Below are positions 15,739 to 23,254 of a stretch of 24,856 nucleotides of DNA, one piece after another. This DNA comes from Actinomycetes bacterium (GTDB taxonomy: Bacteria; Actinomycetota; Humimicrobiia; JAHJRV01), in assembly GCA_030640275.1 (NCBI GenBank), contig DAOWJR010000010.1, forward strand, positions 1 through 24,856, given 5' to 3'. The notes beneath the pieces are model-generated. The model saw only the letters and a list, made by a program, of their open reading frames with translations. It was not told the DNA's origin and searched no databases. Numbering within the stretch: position 1 is the stretch's first letter; the number at the start of each line of letters is the position of its first letter. A program made the position numbers and the translations under genes.

Positions 15739-17151
15739 TTGAATATGGAAAAGAGAAAGCCTAGCAAAAGAAAATTAAAAGTTGAAATGCAACAACAGGA
15801 AATAGAAGTAAGAATTAGAAATTTTAATGAAGTCCCCTTTGGTTACAGTGAAGAGCAAGCAATTGAAGAAGCTAAAAGATGTCTTCAATGCAAAAAACCT
15901 AAATGTGTTGAGGGATGTCCTGTAGATGTTGATATTCCAGCATTTATAAAATTAATAGAAGATGGCAAGTTTGATAAAGCTGCAAAGAAGATAAAAGAAA
16001 AAAACAGCCTTCCAGCTATATGTGGAAGAGTTTGTCCTCAGGAAGATCAGTGTGAAAAGGTATGCATTTTGGGAAGAAAGAAAGAATTTGAACCAGTAGC
16101 AATTGGTAGATTAGAAAGATTTGCTGCAGACTGGGAAGCTGAACATGGAACAGTTAAGGTTCCCAACACCCCTCCACCAACAGGAAAAAAAGTTGCAGTT
16201 GTGGGTTCTGGTCCCGCGGGGCTTACATGTGCATTTGATCTTGTTAAAATGGGACACCAGATTACTCTGTTTGAGTCACTTCATAAGGCAGGTGGGGTTC
16301 TGGTTTATGGTATTCCTGAGTTTAGACTCCCAAAGAAAATAGTACAAAGAGAGGTTGATTATATCAGGAGTCTTGGAGTCAATTTAAGAGTTAATTCATT
16401 GATTGGGAAACTATATACAATTGATGAATTGAAAGGAAAATATGATGCAATATTTTTAGGAACTGGTGCTGGTCTTCCAATGTTCTTAGGGATTCCAGGT
16501 GAGAATTATAATGGAGTTTATTCAGCCAATGAGTTTCTTACAAGGTCAAATTTGATGAAGGCATATCTTTTCCCGGAGTGGGATACTCCAATAAAGAGGG
16601 GAAAGAAGGTTGCAGTAGTTGGAGGTGGAAATGTAGCAATGGATTCAGCAAGAACTGCACTAAGATTGGGAGCAGATGAGGTTTACCTTGTTTACAGAAG
16701 AAGTGAAAAGGAGATGCCTGCAAGGATAGAAGAGATTGAAAGAGCTAAAGAAGAGGGTATAAAATTCATGATACTTTCGAATCCAGTTGAAGTAATTGGA
16801 GAAAATGGTTGGGTAAAAGCTCTTAAATGTATAAAAATGGAATTGGGAGAACCTGATGAATCCGGTAGAAGAAGACCTATTCCTATACCGGGATCTGAGT
16901 TTATGTTTGATATAGATTTATTCATAGTGGCAATTGGAACAAGACCAAATCCATTAATTTCACAAACAACACCTGCTCTAAAGACTACAAAATGGGGAAC
17001 GATAGTAGTGCAAGAAGATGTTCCCAAGACAAGCTTAGACGGAGTTTACGCTGGTGGTGATATAGTTACAGGAGCTGCCACAGTTATTTTAGCAATGGGT
17101 GCTGGGAAAGAAGCTGCAAAAGCCATCGATGAATATTTGAAAAAAAAATAA
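15739..17151 (+). CDS. nfnB: NfnB: bifurcating subunit / glutamate synthase-like oxidoreductase
   Basis: This 470-residue flavoprotein is the large subunit of NfnAB, which couples ferredoxin, NADH and NADP through electron bifurcation. It closely resembles the glutamate synthase small subunit. The N-terminal cysteines 48, 51, 56 and 60 and 95, 99, 105 and 109 can hold two [4Fe-4S] clusters. The FAD motif GSGPAG begins at 156, YGIPEFRLPK lies about 60 residues later, and the NADP-binding GGGNVAMD begins at 295. The closing FAD motif is VYAGGDIVTGAATVILAMGAG. Pairing with nfnA directly upstream argues for Nfn rather than GltD, because no large GltB subunit is nearby. The start could be TTG 15739 or ATG 15745; GGAAG near 15725 favours the TTG slightly. 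Confidence 0.93.
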   Translation: MNMEKRKPSKRKLKVEMQQQEIEVRIRNFNEVPFGYSEEQAIEEAKRCLQCKKPKCVEGCPVDVDIPAFIKLIEDGKFDKAAKKIKEKNSLPAICGRVCPQEDQCEKVCILGRKKEFEPVAIGRLERFAADWEAEHGTVKVPNTPPPTGKKVAVVGSGPAGLTCAFDLVKMGHQITLFESLHKAGGVLVYGIPEFRLPKKIVQREVDYIRSLGVNLRVNSLIGKLYTIDELKGKYDAIFLGTGAGLPMFLGIPGENYNGVYSANEFLTRSNLMKAYLFPEWDTPIKRGKKVAVVGGGNVAMDSARTALRLGADEVYLVYRRSEKEMPARIEEIERAKEEGIKFMILSNPVEVIGENGWVKALKCIKMELGEPDESGRRRPIPIPGSEFMFDIDLFIVAIGTRPNPLISQTTPALKTTKWGTIVVQEDVPKTSLDGVYAGGDIVTGAATVILAMGAGKEAAKAIDEYLKKK

Positions 17152-17383
17152 AAAAATAAATCCTTTTGTGAACAATTTTCAATTTTTATCAGTCTAAAAG
17201 TTAGAACTGTTAATATTAAACATAAGATGTACTATACACGAGATAATTTAAAATAATAAGAACTTTTAGAAATACTGTTTTTAAATAGAATTAGTTTTAA
17301 AGAGAAAAAAAATAAAGCACATTCATTTATCTAATAAAGAGCTTATTTTAAAAAGTAAAATTATTTATAAGAAGGAGGAAAAA

Positions 17384-18361
17384 ATGGGAAAAAACTTAAA
17401 ACAAAGTTTCATTAAAAAAACAAGAAGTCTTAAAATTCCTGCATTAACTTTATTTTCAATGATTCTTGTTCTGGTTATGACTATGAATATTGTAGGTTGT
17501 GCCACGGTTACTTCAACGTTAAAAAGTTTAAAAACCAATGAAATTGCAAAAGAAACACCTTATGCGTTAGAGGAAAAGGTGCTTTTAAAAGAAGAAGCTG
17601 AAAAATCTGATAGAGCTGAATATATTGAAACTGAAGTAGCGGCTGGAGGTGAAATTGTTTTTAATCCTCAAGTTACAACATTGGAAAGAATGATTATTTA
17701 TCATGGAAATATAGAGTTAGAAGTTGAGAAGGGTAAATTTAGTGAAAAATTTGAACAGATAGGTAATATTACAAGAGCAGCAGGTGGTTTTGTATCTAAT
17801 ACAAGTAGTAGAGCATATGGAGATGAACCTGCAATAGGGACAATTATAATAAAGGTACCTTCAGAGAATTTTAATTCAGTTATTGATCAGATAAAAAAAC
17901 TTGGCAATGTGAAGAATTTTAATACATATGCTGATGAAGTAACCCAGGAATATGTGGACTTAAATAGTAGACTCAAACATTTCCAGGCTCAAGAAAAGGT
18001 TCTTTTACAAATGATGGATAAATCAGGAACGATAGAGGATAGTATTGCTGTTCATAGAGAACTTTCTAGTGTTCAAGAACAGATTGAGATTATAAAGGGA
18101 AGATTAAGATGGTTGGATGAACAGATAAGTTTCTCAACCATAACTATTTCTGTTAGTGAACCATATGTAAAACCCCAACCATATCCAATTAGGTGGGAAT
18201 TTCTGGATACTCTTAGAGAAGGTGTTAGAGCAATTATTAAAGTAATTAATGGTTTGGTCCTTTTTATGATGATAATCTCACCAATAGTATTTTTGGTGGT
18301 TATAGGATTCCTTATTGTTAGGTACGTATTGAAAAGAAGAAAAAGCAAAAAAGAAATATAA
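17384..18361 (+). CDS. DUF4349 lipoprotein with C-terminal membrane segment
   Basis: A 325-residue envelope protein. A basic start and a hydrophobic stretch (about 18-36) end in the lipobox IVGC with Cys39, so it should be lipidated. From about 100 to 270 it matches the DUF4349 pattern: ERMIIYHGNIELEVE, GGFVSNTSS, GTIIIKVPSENFNSVIDQIKKLG, and TQEYVDLNSRLKH leading into a coiled coil and a final SFSTITISVSEP strand. A second hydrophobic segment lies at about 283-312, followed by a basic tail RRKSKKEI. It is thus anchored at both ends, with the middle outside. Function is unknown. AAGGAGG at 17372-17378 is a strong ribosome site. The 232-base gap upstream of it shows no clear promoter or other feature beyond AT-rich sequence. 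Confidence 0.88.
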   Translation: MGKNLKQSFIKKTRSLKIPALTLFSMILVLVMTMNIVGCATVTSTLKSLKTNEIAKETPYALEEKVLLKEEAEKSDRAEYIETEVAAGGEIVFNPQVTTLERMIIYHGNIELEVEKGKFSEKFEQIGNITRAAGGFVSNTSSRAYGDEPAIGTIIIKVPSENFNSVIDQIKKLGNVKNFNTYADEVTQEYVDLNSRLKHFQAQEKVLLQMMDKSGTIEDSIAVHRELSSVQEQIEIIKGRLRWLDEQISFSTITISVSEPYVKPQPYPIRWEFLDTLREGVRAIIKVINGLVLFMMIISPIVFLVVIGFLIVRYVLKRRKSKKEI

Positions 18362-18731
18362 AATAGCTTTGAAACTATGCCACAAAGCGATTAATAGAAA
18401 TTAGATTATATAAAATATTAAATCCTATAAGTAGTTCTGAGCATAATTTATTTAAGAAGGTTTCTTAAAAATTGTATTACAGAGTCTCAATTATAAATTT
18501 TGTCTATTCAAAAATGCTCCACTAAATATTGATCATAGATTCTTCTCTTCTATTTTCTTTTTAAGTTAATTAGAGATCAAATTTAGAGGATCATTAAATG
18601 TACTTACCTTTCAGTCCTCTTAGCATTGAGTTTAAGGTAATAGCAAAAAATAAATAAAGTGATATGATAAAATTATTTTAAAAAACAATTTAATAATACT
18701 TTAATTTATATTTAGTTAATAGTGAGATAAT
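18362..18731. other. 370-base gene-free gap with several small inverted repeats
   Basis: I see no open reading frame with a recognisable product here. There is a hairpin GCTTTG (18366-18371)/CAAAGC (18383-18388) just after the DUF4349 stop. A perfect 8-pair stem TTTAAGAA (18451-18458)/TTCTTAAA (18462-18469) has a 3-base loop. Two interleaved stems lie at 18585-18640. None has a clear T tract. The promoter for the YtxH-like gene probably lies near the 3' end but is not distinct in the AT-rich background. Confidence 0.4.
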
Positions 18732-18968
18732 ATGAAAAATAAAAAAGATAAAAAGTTTGAGTTAATTATTTCATTTGCTGTTGGAATTTGTGTTGGAGTT
18801 TTAATTGCTCCAAGAACAGGAGATAGGACAAGAAAGATACTATCAGAAATGGGGAAGCAATATATTCAAAAATCATCAGATTGGTTAAATGAGAAAATGA
18901 CTCAAATTTCAGAAATAGCAGATCAGTATGCTGAGGATATAAAGGAATATCTCGAAGAAAAAGAATAA
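18732..18968 (+). CDS. YtxH-like small membrane protein
   Basis: A 78-residue protein with one N-terminal membrane segment (about 9-26, LIISFAVGICVGVLIAPRTG) followed by an amphipathic, charged helical tail. The glycine-rich GVLIAPRTGDRTRKIL junction is the hallmark of YtxH/gas-vesicle-like (DUF948-neighbour) proteins linked to general stress in Bacillota. Exact function is unknown. The ATG has only a weak GTGAGA site upstream. It precedes a DUF951 gene by 80 bases in the same orientation. Confidence 0.82.
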   Translation: MKNKKDKKFELIISFAVGICVGVLIAPRTGDRTRKILSEMGKQYIQKSSDWLNEKMTQISEIADQYAEDIKEYLEEKE

Positions 18969-19048
18969 GTAATAAATCTAAATAGAATTTAAATTTGATT
19001 TAAAGCTATTTTTATTTGGTACATGACCTATGGGAGTTTATATAATTG

Positions 19049-19279
19049 ATGAAAATTGTATCTGTTAAAGTAGGTGATTTGGTAAAACTAAAAAAGAATC
19101 ATCCATGTGGCGAAAATAAATGGAAGGTTTATAAAGTTGGAATGGATATTGGGCTCGAGTGTCAAGGTTGCGGAAGAAGAGTGAAGTTGATTAGAAGAAA
19201 TTTTAAAAGAAGATTTAGAGGTTATTTAAAAGAAGAAATTGAAGAAAACGAAAATTTAAAAGGCAAATCAAATAGATAA
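19049..19279 (+). CDS. DUF951 family protein
   Basis: A small basic protein of 76 residues, related to the YyzM/DUF951 family. It opens with VSVKVGDLVKLKKNHPCGENKWKV, continues with VGMDIGLECQGCGRRVKL and ends with NFKRRFRGYLKEE. Two cysteines in CQGC and one in HPCG could bind a metal. I prefer the ATG at 19049 over the adjoining in-frame TTG at 19046. In many Gram-positive genomes this family sits directly upstream of ychF, as it does here (36 bases). A nucleic-acid-binding role is plausible but unproven. Confidence 0.88.
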   Translation: MKIVSVKVGDLVKLKKNHPCGENKWKVYKVGMDIGLECQGCGRRVKLIRRNFKRRFRGYLKEEIEENENLKGKSNR

Positions 19280-19315
19280 AAAAATTTAGAAAAAATTGGA
19301 GAAAAGGAAATTTGG

Positions 19316-20410
19316 ATGAAGATAGGAATAGTTGGACTTCCTAATGTAGGTAAGTCCACTTTTTTTAATGCTTTAACTAAACAAAATGCAAAGATTGATA
19401 GGTATCCATTTACTACGGTTAAACCGAATTTAGGTTATGTAGAAATACCTGATAAAAGATTAAAATCACTTAAAAATGTATTTAATCCAAAGAGAGTAGT
19501 GCCAACTTCAATAAATTTTTTAGATGTTGCTGGATTGGTCAAAGGAGCCAGTCATGGGGAAGGTCTGGGCAACAAGTTTTTGGCACAAATACAAGATACT
19601 GATGCAATTGTTCATGTTGTACGTTGCTTTGAAGATATAAATGTAGCTCACATTAATACTGTTCTTTCTCCAAAAAGGGATATTGAAATAGTTATTTTAG
19701 AATTGATTTTAGCGGACCTTTCTACTATTGAGAAAAGTCTGGATGGAACTAAAATAGCAAGTAAATCCGGAAAAAAGGAAGAACTTAAGAGATTAGAAGT
19801 TTTAACAAGGATAAGAGATTCTTTACAAAAAGGTGATTCAGTAAGGGCTATTATGTTAGAGGAATATGAGTTAAGAATAATAAAAGGATTAAACCTTCTA
19901 ACACAAAAACCAGTTATTTATGTTGCAAATGTTGAGGAAGATTATTACAGGACTAATGAGAGCAAGGAACTTGTCAAAGAAGTTGAAGATATTGCTAAGT
20001 TAGATAAAGCTGAAGTTATGATAATATCTGCAAAAATTTTACAAGAATTATCGGAACTATCAGATGAAGATGCTCAAGAATTTGCAAAGGATATGAAAAT
20101 TCCATATGAGGGACTAAATGAATTTATAAGAGCAAGTTACAAGCTTTTAGATATTATTACATTTTTTACCGGGAATGAAAATGAGGTTCATGCCTGGACT
20201 ATAAAAAGAAATACACCTGTAGTAAAAGCTGCGGGAAAAATACACTCCGACATGGAAAAAAGTTTTATAAAAGCTGAAGTTATAAATTGGAAAGATTTAT
20301 CAGATGCTGGGTCAGTAACCAGGGCAAAAGATATAGGAATCTATAGAATTGAGGGTAGAGATTATTTAGTAAAAGATGGTGATGTAATCTACATTCACTT
20401 CCACAGGTAA
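19316..20410 (+). CDS. ychF: YchF/Ola1 redox-responsive ATPase
   Basis: A 364-residue Obg-related P-loop protein that binds ATP and associates with ribosomes. The P-loop GLPNVGKST lies at 7-15, followed by DRYPFTTVKPN (switch I) and FLDVAGLVKGASHGEGLGNKF (switch II). The usual NKxD motif is replaced by VANVEE, the known basis for ATP rather than GTP preference. A coiled-coil insertion covers about 125-200. A C-terminal TGS domain runs from TFFTGNENEVHAWTIKR to the end. The length matches the family. AAAAGGA upstream of the ATG is the likely ribosome site. It follows the DUF951 gene closely. Confidence 0.97.
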   Translation: MKIGIVGLPNVGKSTFFNALTKQNAKIDRYPFTTVKPNLGYVEIPDKRLKSLKNVFNPKRVVPTSINFLDVAGLVKGASHGEGLGNKFLAQIQDTDAIVHVVRCFEDINVAHINTVLSPKRDIEIVILELILADLSTIEKSLDGTKIASKSGKKEELKRLEVLTRIRDSLQKGDSVRAIMLEEYELRIIKGLNLLTQKPVIYVANVEEDYYRTNESKELVKEVEDIAKLDKAEVMIISAKILQELSELSDEDAQEFAKDMKIPYEGLNEFIRASYKLLDIITFFTGNENEVHAWTIKRNTPVVKAAGKIHSDMEKSFIKAEVINWKDLSDAGSVTRAKDIGIYRIEGRDYLVKDGDVIYIHFHR

Positions 20411-20457
20411 TGTCTAATTTTTAAAGAATTTAAAATTGATTGTTAAAAGGTGGAAAG

Positions 20458-21357
20458 TTGCAAAGAGAAATAGTTGATTATGAGGATTATGATTACAGAG
20501 AATTTTGGAGCGGTAAAAAAAGGGGCTATGAGCACCTTTCTGAAATTTATGCTTTAAAAAAACTTATTTCTAAGAAAGGGAAAAGATTTATTGATATTGG
20601 CGGAGGGTATGGTAGACTCTCAAGTACTTACATTAATTTATTTCCTCAGACTGTTTTATTGGATTATTCTCTCAAAAATCTTTCAGTAGCAAAAAAAGAA
20701 TTATCCAAGATATCAAAGTCTAAGATTTTTTTTGTGGCATCGGATGCATACGATATGCCTTTTAAAAATTTCACATTTGATTTTGCTATTTCTATAAGAT
20801 TAATACATCATCTTACTCAACCTCAGAACTTTTTCGATGAAGTAAGCAGGATTTTAACACCTCAGAGCTTTTTTATTTTAGAATATGCAAATAAGAGAAA
20901 TCTCAAAAGAATGGGAAAATTCTTAATTAGAAAGGGAGCAGAAAATCCATTTCTTATTGAGCCCTCAATGATTGGAAAAAATATTTACAATTTTCATCCT
21001 GAATTTATTATAGATAAATTGGAATCTGTAGGGTTTAAAACTCTTAACATTTTAAGTGTATCCACTTTTAGATTAACTTCTATAAAAAAAATAATAAGTC
21101 CAGAGATTCTCTCAAGAATAGACAATATAGTTCAATTACCTCTTGGCTTAGTAAAAACTGGACCATCAATTTTTGTGTTATCTCAAAAGAGGGATGAAAA
21201 AACTGTAGAGATCTCTTCTGATGCAGAAAAAATTCCATGGAAATGTATCTATTGTAAAAGTGATATTATAGATGAAAAAGAAGATGAACTAATCTGTAAT
21301 CAATGTGGTACTAAATTCCCAATAATAGATGGTATATATGATTTCAGAAAAAAATAA
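20458..21357 (+). CDS. Class I SAM-dependent methyltransferase with C-terminal zinc-ribbon (Trm112-like)
   Basis: A 299-residue protein starting at TTG 20458, chosen because AAAGGTGG at 20445-20452 is the ribosome site; an upstream TTG at 20440 would translate that site. The Rossmann-fold domain has the SAM-binding motif Asp46-Ile-Gly-Gly-Gly, the acidic loop VLLDYS, SDAYDMPF, and the post-motif ISIRLIHHLTQP typical of ubiE-like methyltransferases. After about residue 235 comes a small zinc-ribbon with Cys263/Cys266 and Cys280/Cys283 and a closing FPIIDGIYDF, similar to Trm112-like tails. The substrate is unknown. It lies between ychF and selA, only 36 bases before selA, so a link to selenium metabolism or tRNA is possible but speculative. 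Confidence 0.85.
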   Translation: MQREIVDYEDYDYREFWSGKKRGYEHLSEIYALKKLISKKGKRFIDIGGGYGRLSSTYINLFPQTVLLDYSLKNLSVAKKELSKISKSKIFFVASDAYDMPFKNFTFDFAISIRLIHHLTQPQNFFDEVSRILTPQSFFILEYANKRNLKRMGKFLIRKGAENPFLIEPSMIGKNIYNFHPEFIIDKLESVGFKTLNILSVSTFRLTSIKKIISPEILSRIDNIVQLPLGLVKTGPSIFVLSQKRDEKTVEISSDAEKIPWKCIYCKSDIIDEKEDELICNQCGTKFPIIDGIYDFRKK

Positions 21358-21393
21358 AATAGGTATTTTATAGAAAGAGTAAAGGTGAAATTT

Positions 21394-22806
21394 ATGGATA
21401 GACAAGAATATTTAAGCAAGATACCCAAAGTTGATAACATATTATCAGTTTCTGATACTAAAAAGCTTTTGGAAAAGTTTCCCAGAAATATTGTAGTAGA
21501 AGCAATAAGAACTGTTCTTCATGAGTTAAGACGATCTATAAATGAAGCCACAGAAGAAGAGCTTGGATCTATAACTATAGAAGAAGATGAGCTTATACCA
21601 ATAATTTCTAAACTTGTAGAAAAAATTATGACTCCAAGCCTGAGGAAGGTGATAAATGCTACAGGTGTTATTATCCACACCAATTTAGGAAGAGCCCCAC
21701 TTTCCGGGCAAGCACTTGATTCACTAAAAAAATTATCTGAGGGATACTCAAATCTCGAGTATGACCTAATTAAAGGTAGAAGAGGTGATAGACAGATACA
21801 TGTGAGGACACTTCTCACAACAATAACAAATGCTGAGGATGCAATGGTTGTAAACAATAATGCTGCTGCTGTCCTATTGGCATTAAATAGTTTAGCTAAT
21901 GGTCAGGAGGTGGTAGTTTCAAGGGGACAATTAATTGAGATAGGAGGTTCTTTTAGAATTCCTGATGTGATAGTTTCAAGTGGAGCAATAATCAGGGAAG
22001 TTGGAACTACTAATAAGACAAGATTATCTGATTTTCAAAAAGCAATTACTGATGAAACAGCTGTTATTCTAAGAGTTCATACATCAAATTATAGGATTAT
22101 AGGATTTACTGAACAGGTGGGTTTAAATGACTTAGTTAAGTTGGGACACCGATATAATATTAACATTGTGGATGATTTAGGAAGTGGTGTCTTATTAGAA
22201 CTTGAAGTTGAAGGTTTTGAAGATGAGCCAACTGTGAAAAGTAGCGTAGAAGCTGGAGCTGATGTCATTACATTTTCTGGAGACAAATTATTAGGAGGTC
22301 CCCAGGCGGGAATAATTTTAGGAAAATCTGAACTTGTTGAGAAAATGAGAACAAATCCTTTAGCAAGAGCTTTAAGAGTGGATAAGATGATACTTGTTGC
22401 ACTTGAAACTACATTAAGATTATACATTGATCCCAAAATGGCTATAAACCAGATACCAGTGATCCAGATGGTAACTTGTCCTATTGGAAAAGTTGCTCGT
22501 ATGTCGAGGAGTATAGAAGGAAGATTAAAGGAAGAATTGGGTAATAAATGTGATATTGATATTAAAAAAGATTATTCTAAGATTGGTGGTGGTGCACTAC
22601 CATTATTAAATTTAGAAACAAGAGTTGTTACATTATCTCCAAATACAATTTCACCTGATAAATTGGCTTTGAAACTTAGAAGTTTATCTGTACCTATAAT
22701 AGTTAGAATAGGTAAAGATATGCTAATTATTGACCCAAGAACTCTTCTACCTGGTGAAGATGAAATATTAATAGATGGAATAAAGGAGGCAATTAGTTGT
22801 GACTGA
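21394..22806 (+). CDS. selA: L-seryl-tRNA(Sec) selenium transferase
   Basis: SelA is a PLP enzyme that converts seryl-tRNA(Sec) to selenocysteyl-tRNA(Sec) using selenophosphate. The N-terminal tRNA-binding part covers about 1-80 (KIPKVDNIL, FPRNIVVEAIR). The catalytic core shows INATGVIIHTNLGRAPLS, NNNAAAVLLALN and GTTNKT, and the PLP-binding Lys298 within FSGDKLLGGPQAG. The C-terminal end carries IVRIGKDMLIIDPRTLLPGE. The 470-residue length is normal. I choose ATG 21394 because AAAGGTG at 21381-21387 is best placed for it; an in-frame GTG at 21385 sits inside that site. Its stop overlaps the start of selB by eight bases, so the two are translationally coupled. No tRNA(Sec) gene or selenoprotein is visible in the window. 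Confidence 0.97.
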   Translation: MDRQEYLSKIPKVDNILSVSDTKKLLEKFPRNIVVEAIRTVLHELRRSINEATEEELGSITIEEDELIPIISKLVEKIMTPSLRKVINATGVIIHTNLGRAPLSGQALDSLKKLSEGYSNLEYDLIKGRRGDRQIHVRTLLTTITNAEDAMVVNNNAAAVLLALNSLANGQEVVVSRGQLIEIGGSFRIPDVIVSSGAIIREVGTTNKTRLSDFQKAITDETAVILRVHTSNYRIIGFTEQVGLNDLVKLGHRYNINIVDDLGSGVLLELEVEGFEDEPTVKSSVEAGADVITFSGDKLLGGPQAGIILGKSELVEKMRTNPLARALRVDKMILVALETTLRLYIDPKMAINQIPVIQMVTCPIGKVARMSRSIEGRLKEELGNKCDIDIKKDYSKIGGGALPLLNLETRVVTLSPNTISPDKLALKLRSLSVPIIVRIGKDMLIIDPRTLLPGEDEILIDGIKEAISCD

Positions 22807-23254
22807 GAATTCTTATCCATCTATAATAGTTGGAACAGCAGGTCATATAAACCATGGAAAAACTGTACTTATAAAGCAGATAACAGGTGTTGATACTGAT
22901 AGACTGAAAGAGGAAAAGGAAAGGGGTATGTCAATAGATATTGGTTTTGCTCCTTTAATTTTCCCATCAGGTAGAATGGTAGGTATGATAGATGTTCCTG
23001 GACACGAGAAATTTGTAAAAAACATGATGGCAGGTGCATCCGGGATTGATATAGGACTTTTAGTAGTTGCAGCTGATGACGGAATAATGCCCCAAACTAT
23101 CGAACATCTTGATATATTGAGACTTTTGAATATTGAGAAGCTATTAGTAGTAATAACAAAAATTGATTTAGTAGATAAAGAACAAGTAGACATAATTGAA
23201 AGTGAAATTAACAATATTTTAAAAGAAAGCATTTATGAAGATGCAAAATTGTAA
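22799..23254 (+). CDS. selB: SelB elongation factor, N-terminal part (GTPase); frame broken at about 23248
   Basis: This is the GTPase domain of the selenocysteine-specific elongation factor, which brings Sec-tRNA to UGA codons. G1 is GHINHGKT (15-22), switch I reads LKEEKERGMSIDIGFA, G3 is DVPGHEKF (65-72) and G4 is TKID (120-123). The frame stops after 151 codons, inside the GTPase domain. The next frame continues the protein without loss: reading ...GAA GAT GCA AAA and then stepping back one base gives ATT GTA AGA, encoding IVRVSSKTREGIEDV, which includes the expected G5 serine region. One A appears to be missing from the run of four at 23245-23248. The GTG start follows AAAGGAGG at 22782-22789 and overlaps the end of selA. 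Confidence 0.92.
   Translation: MTENSYPSIIVGTAGHINHGKTVLIKQITGVDTDRLKEEKERGMSIDIGFAPLIFPSGRMVGMIDVPGHEKFVKNMMAGASGIDIGLLVVAADDGIMPQTIEHLDILRLLNIEKLLVVITKIDLVDKEQVDIIESEINNILKESIYEDAKL

Noticed and set aside
22843..23232. Long - strand open frames opposite selB, selA, dnaK, dnaJ and nfnB
   Set aside because: They mirror strongly recognised genes on the other strand, lack ribosome sites and recognisable motifs, and are by-products of codon bias in AT-rich coding DNA.
23245..23254. Classical X-XXY-YYZ ribosomal slippery heptamer in selB
   Set aside because: The reading is GCA AAA TTG TAA. Only the AAA codon can re-pair after a -1 slip, and the TTG cannot, so it is not a canonical heptamer. A missing A is simpler.
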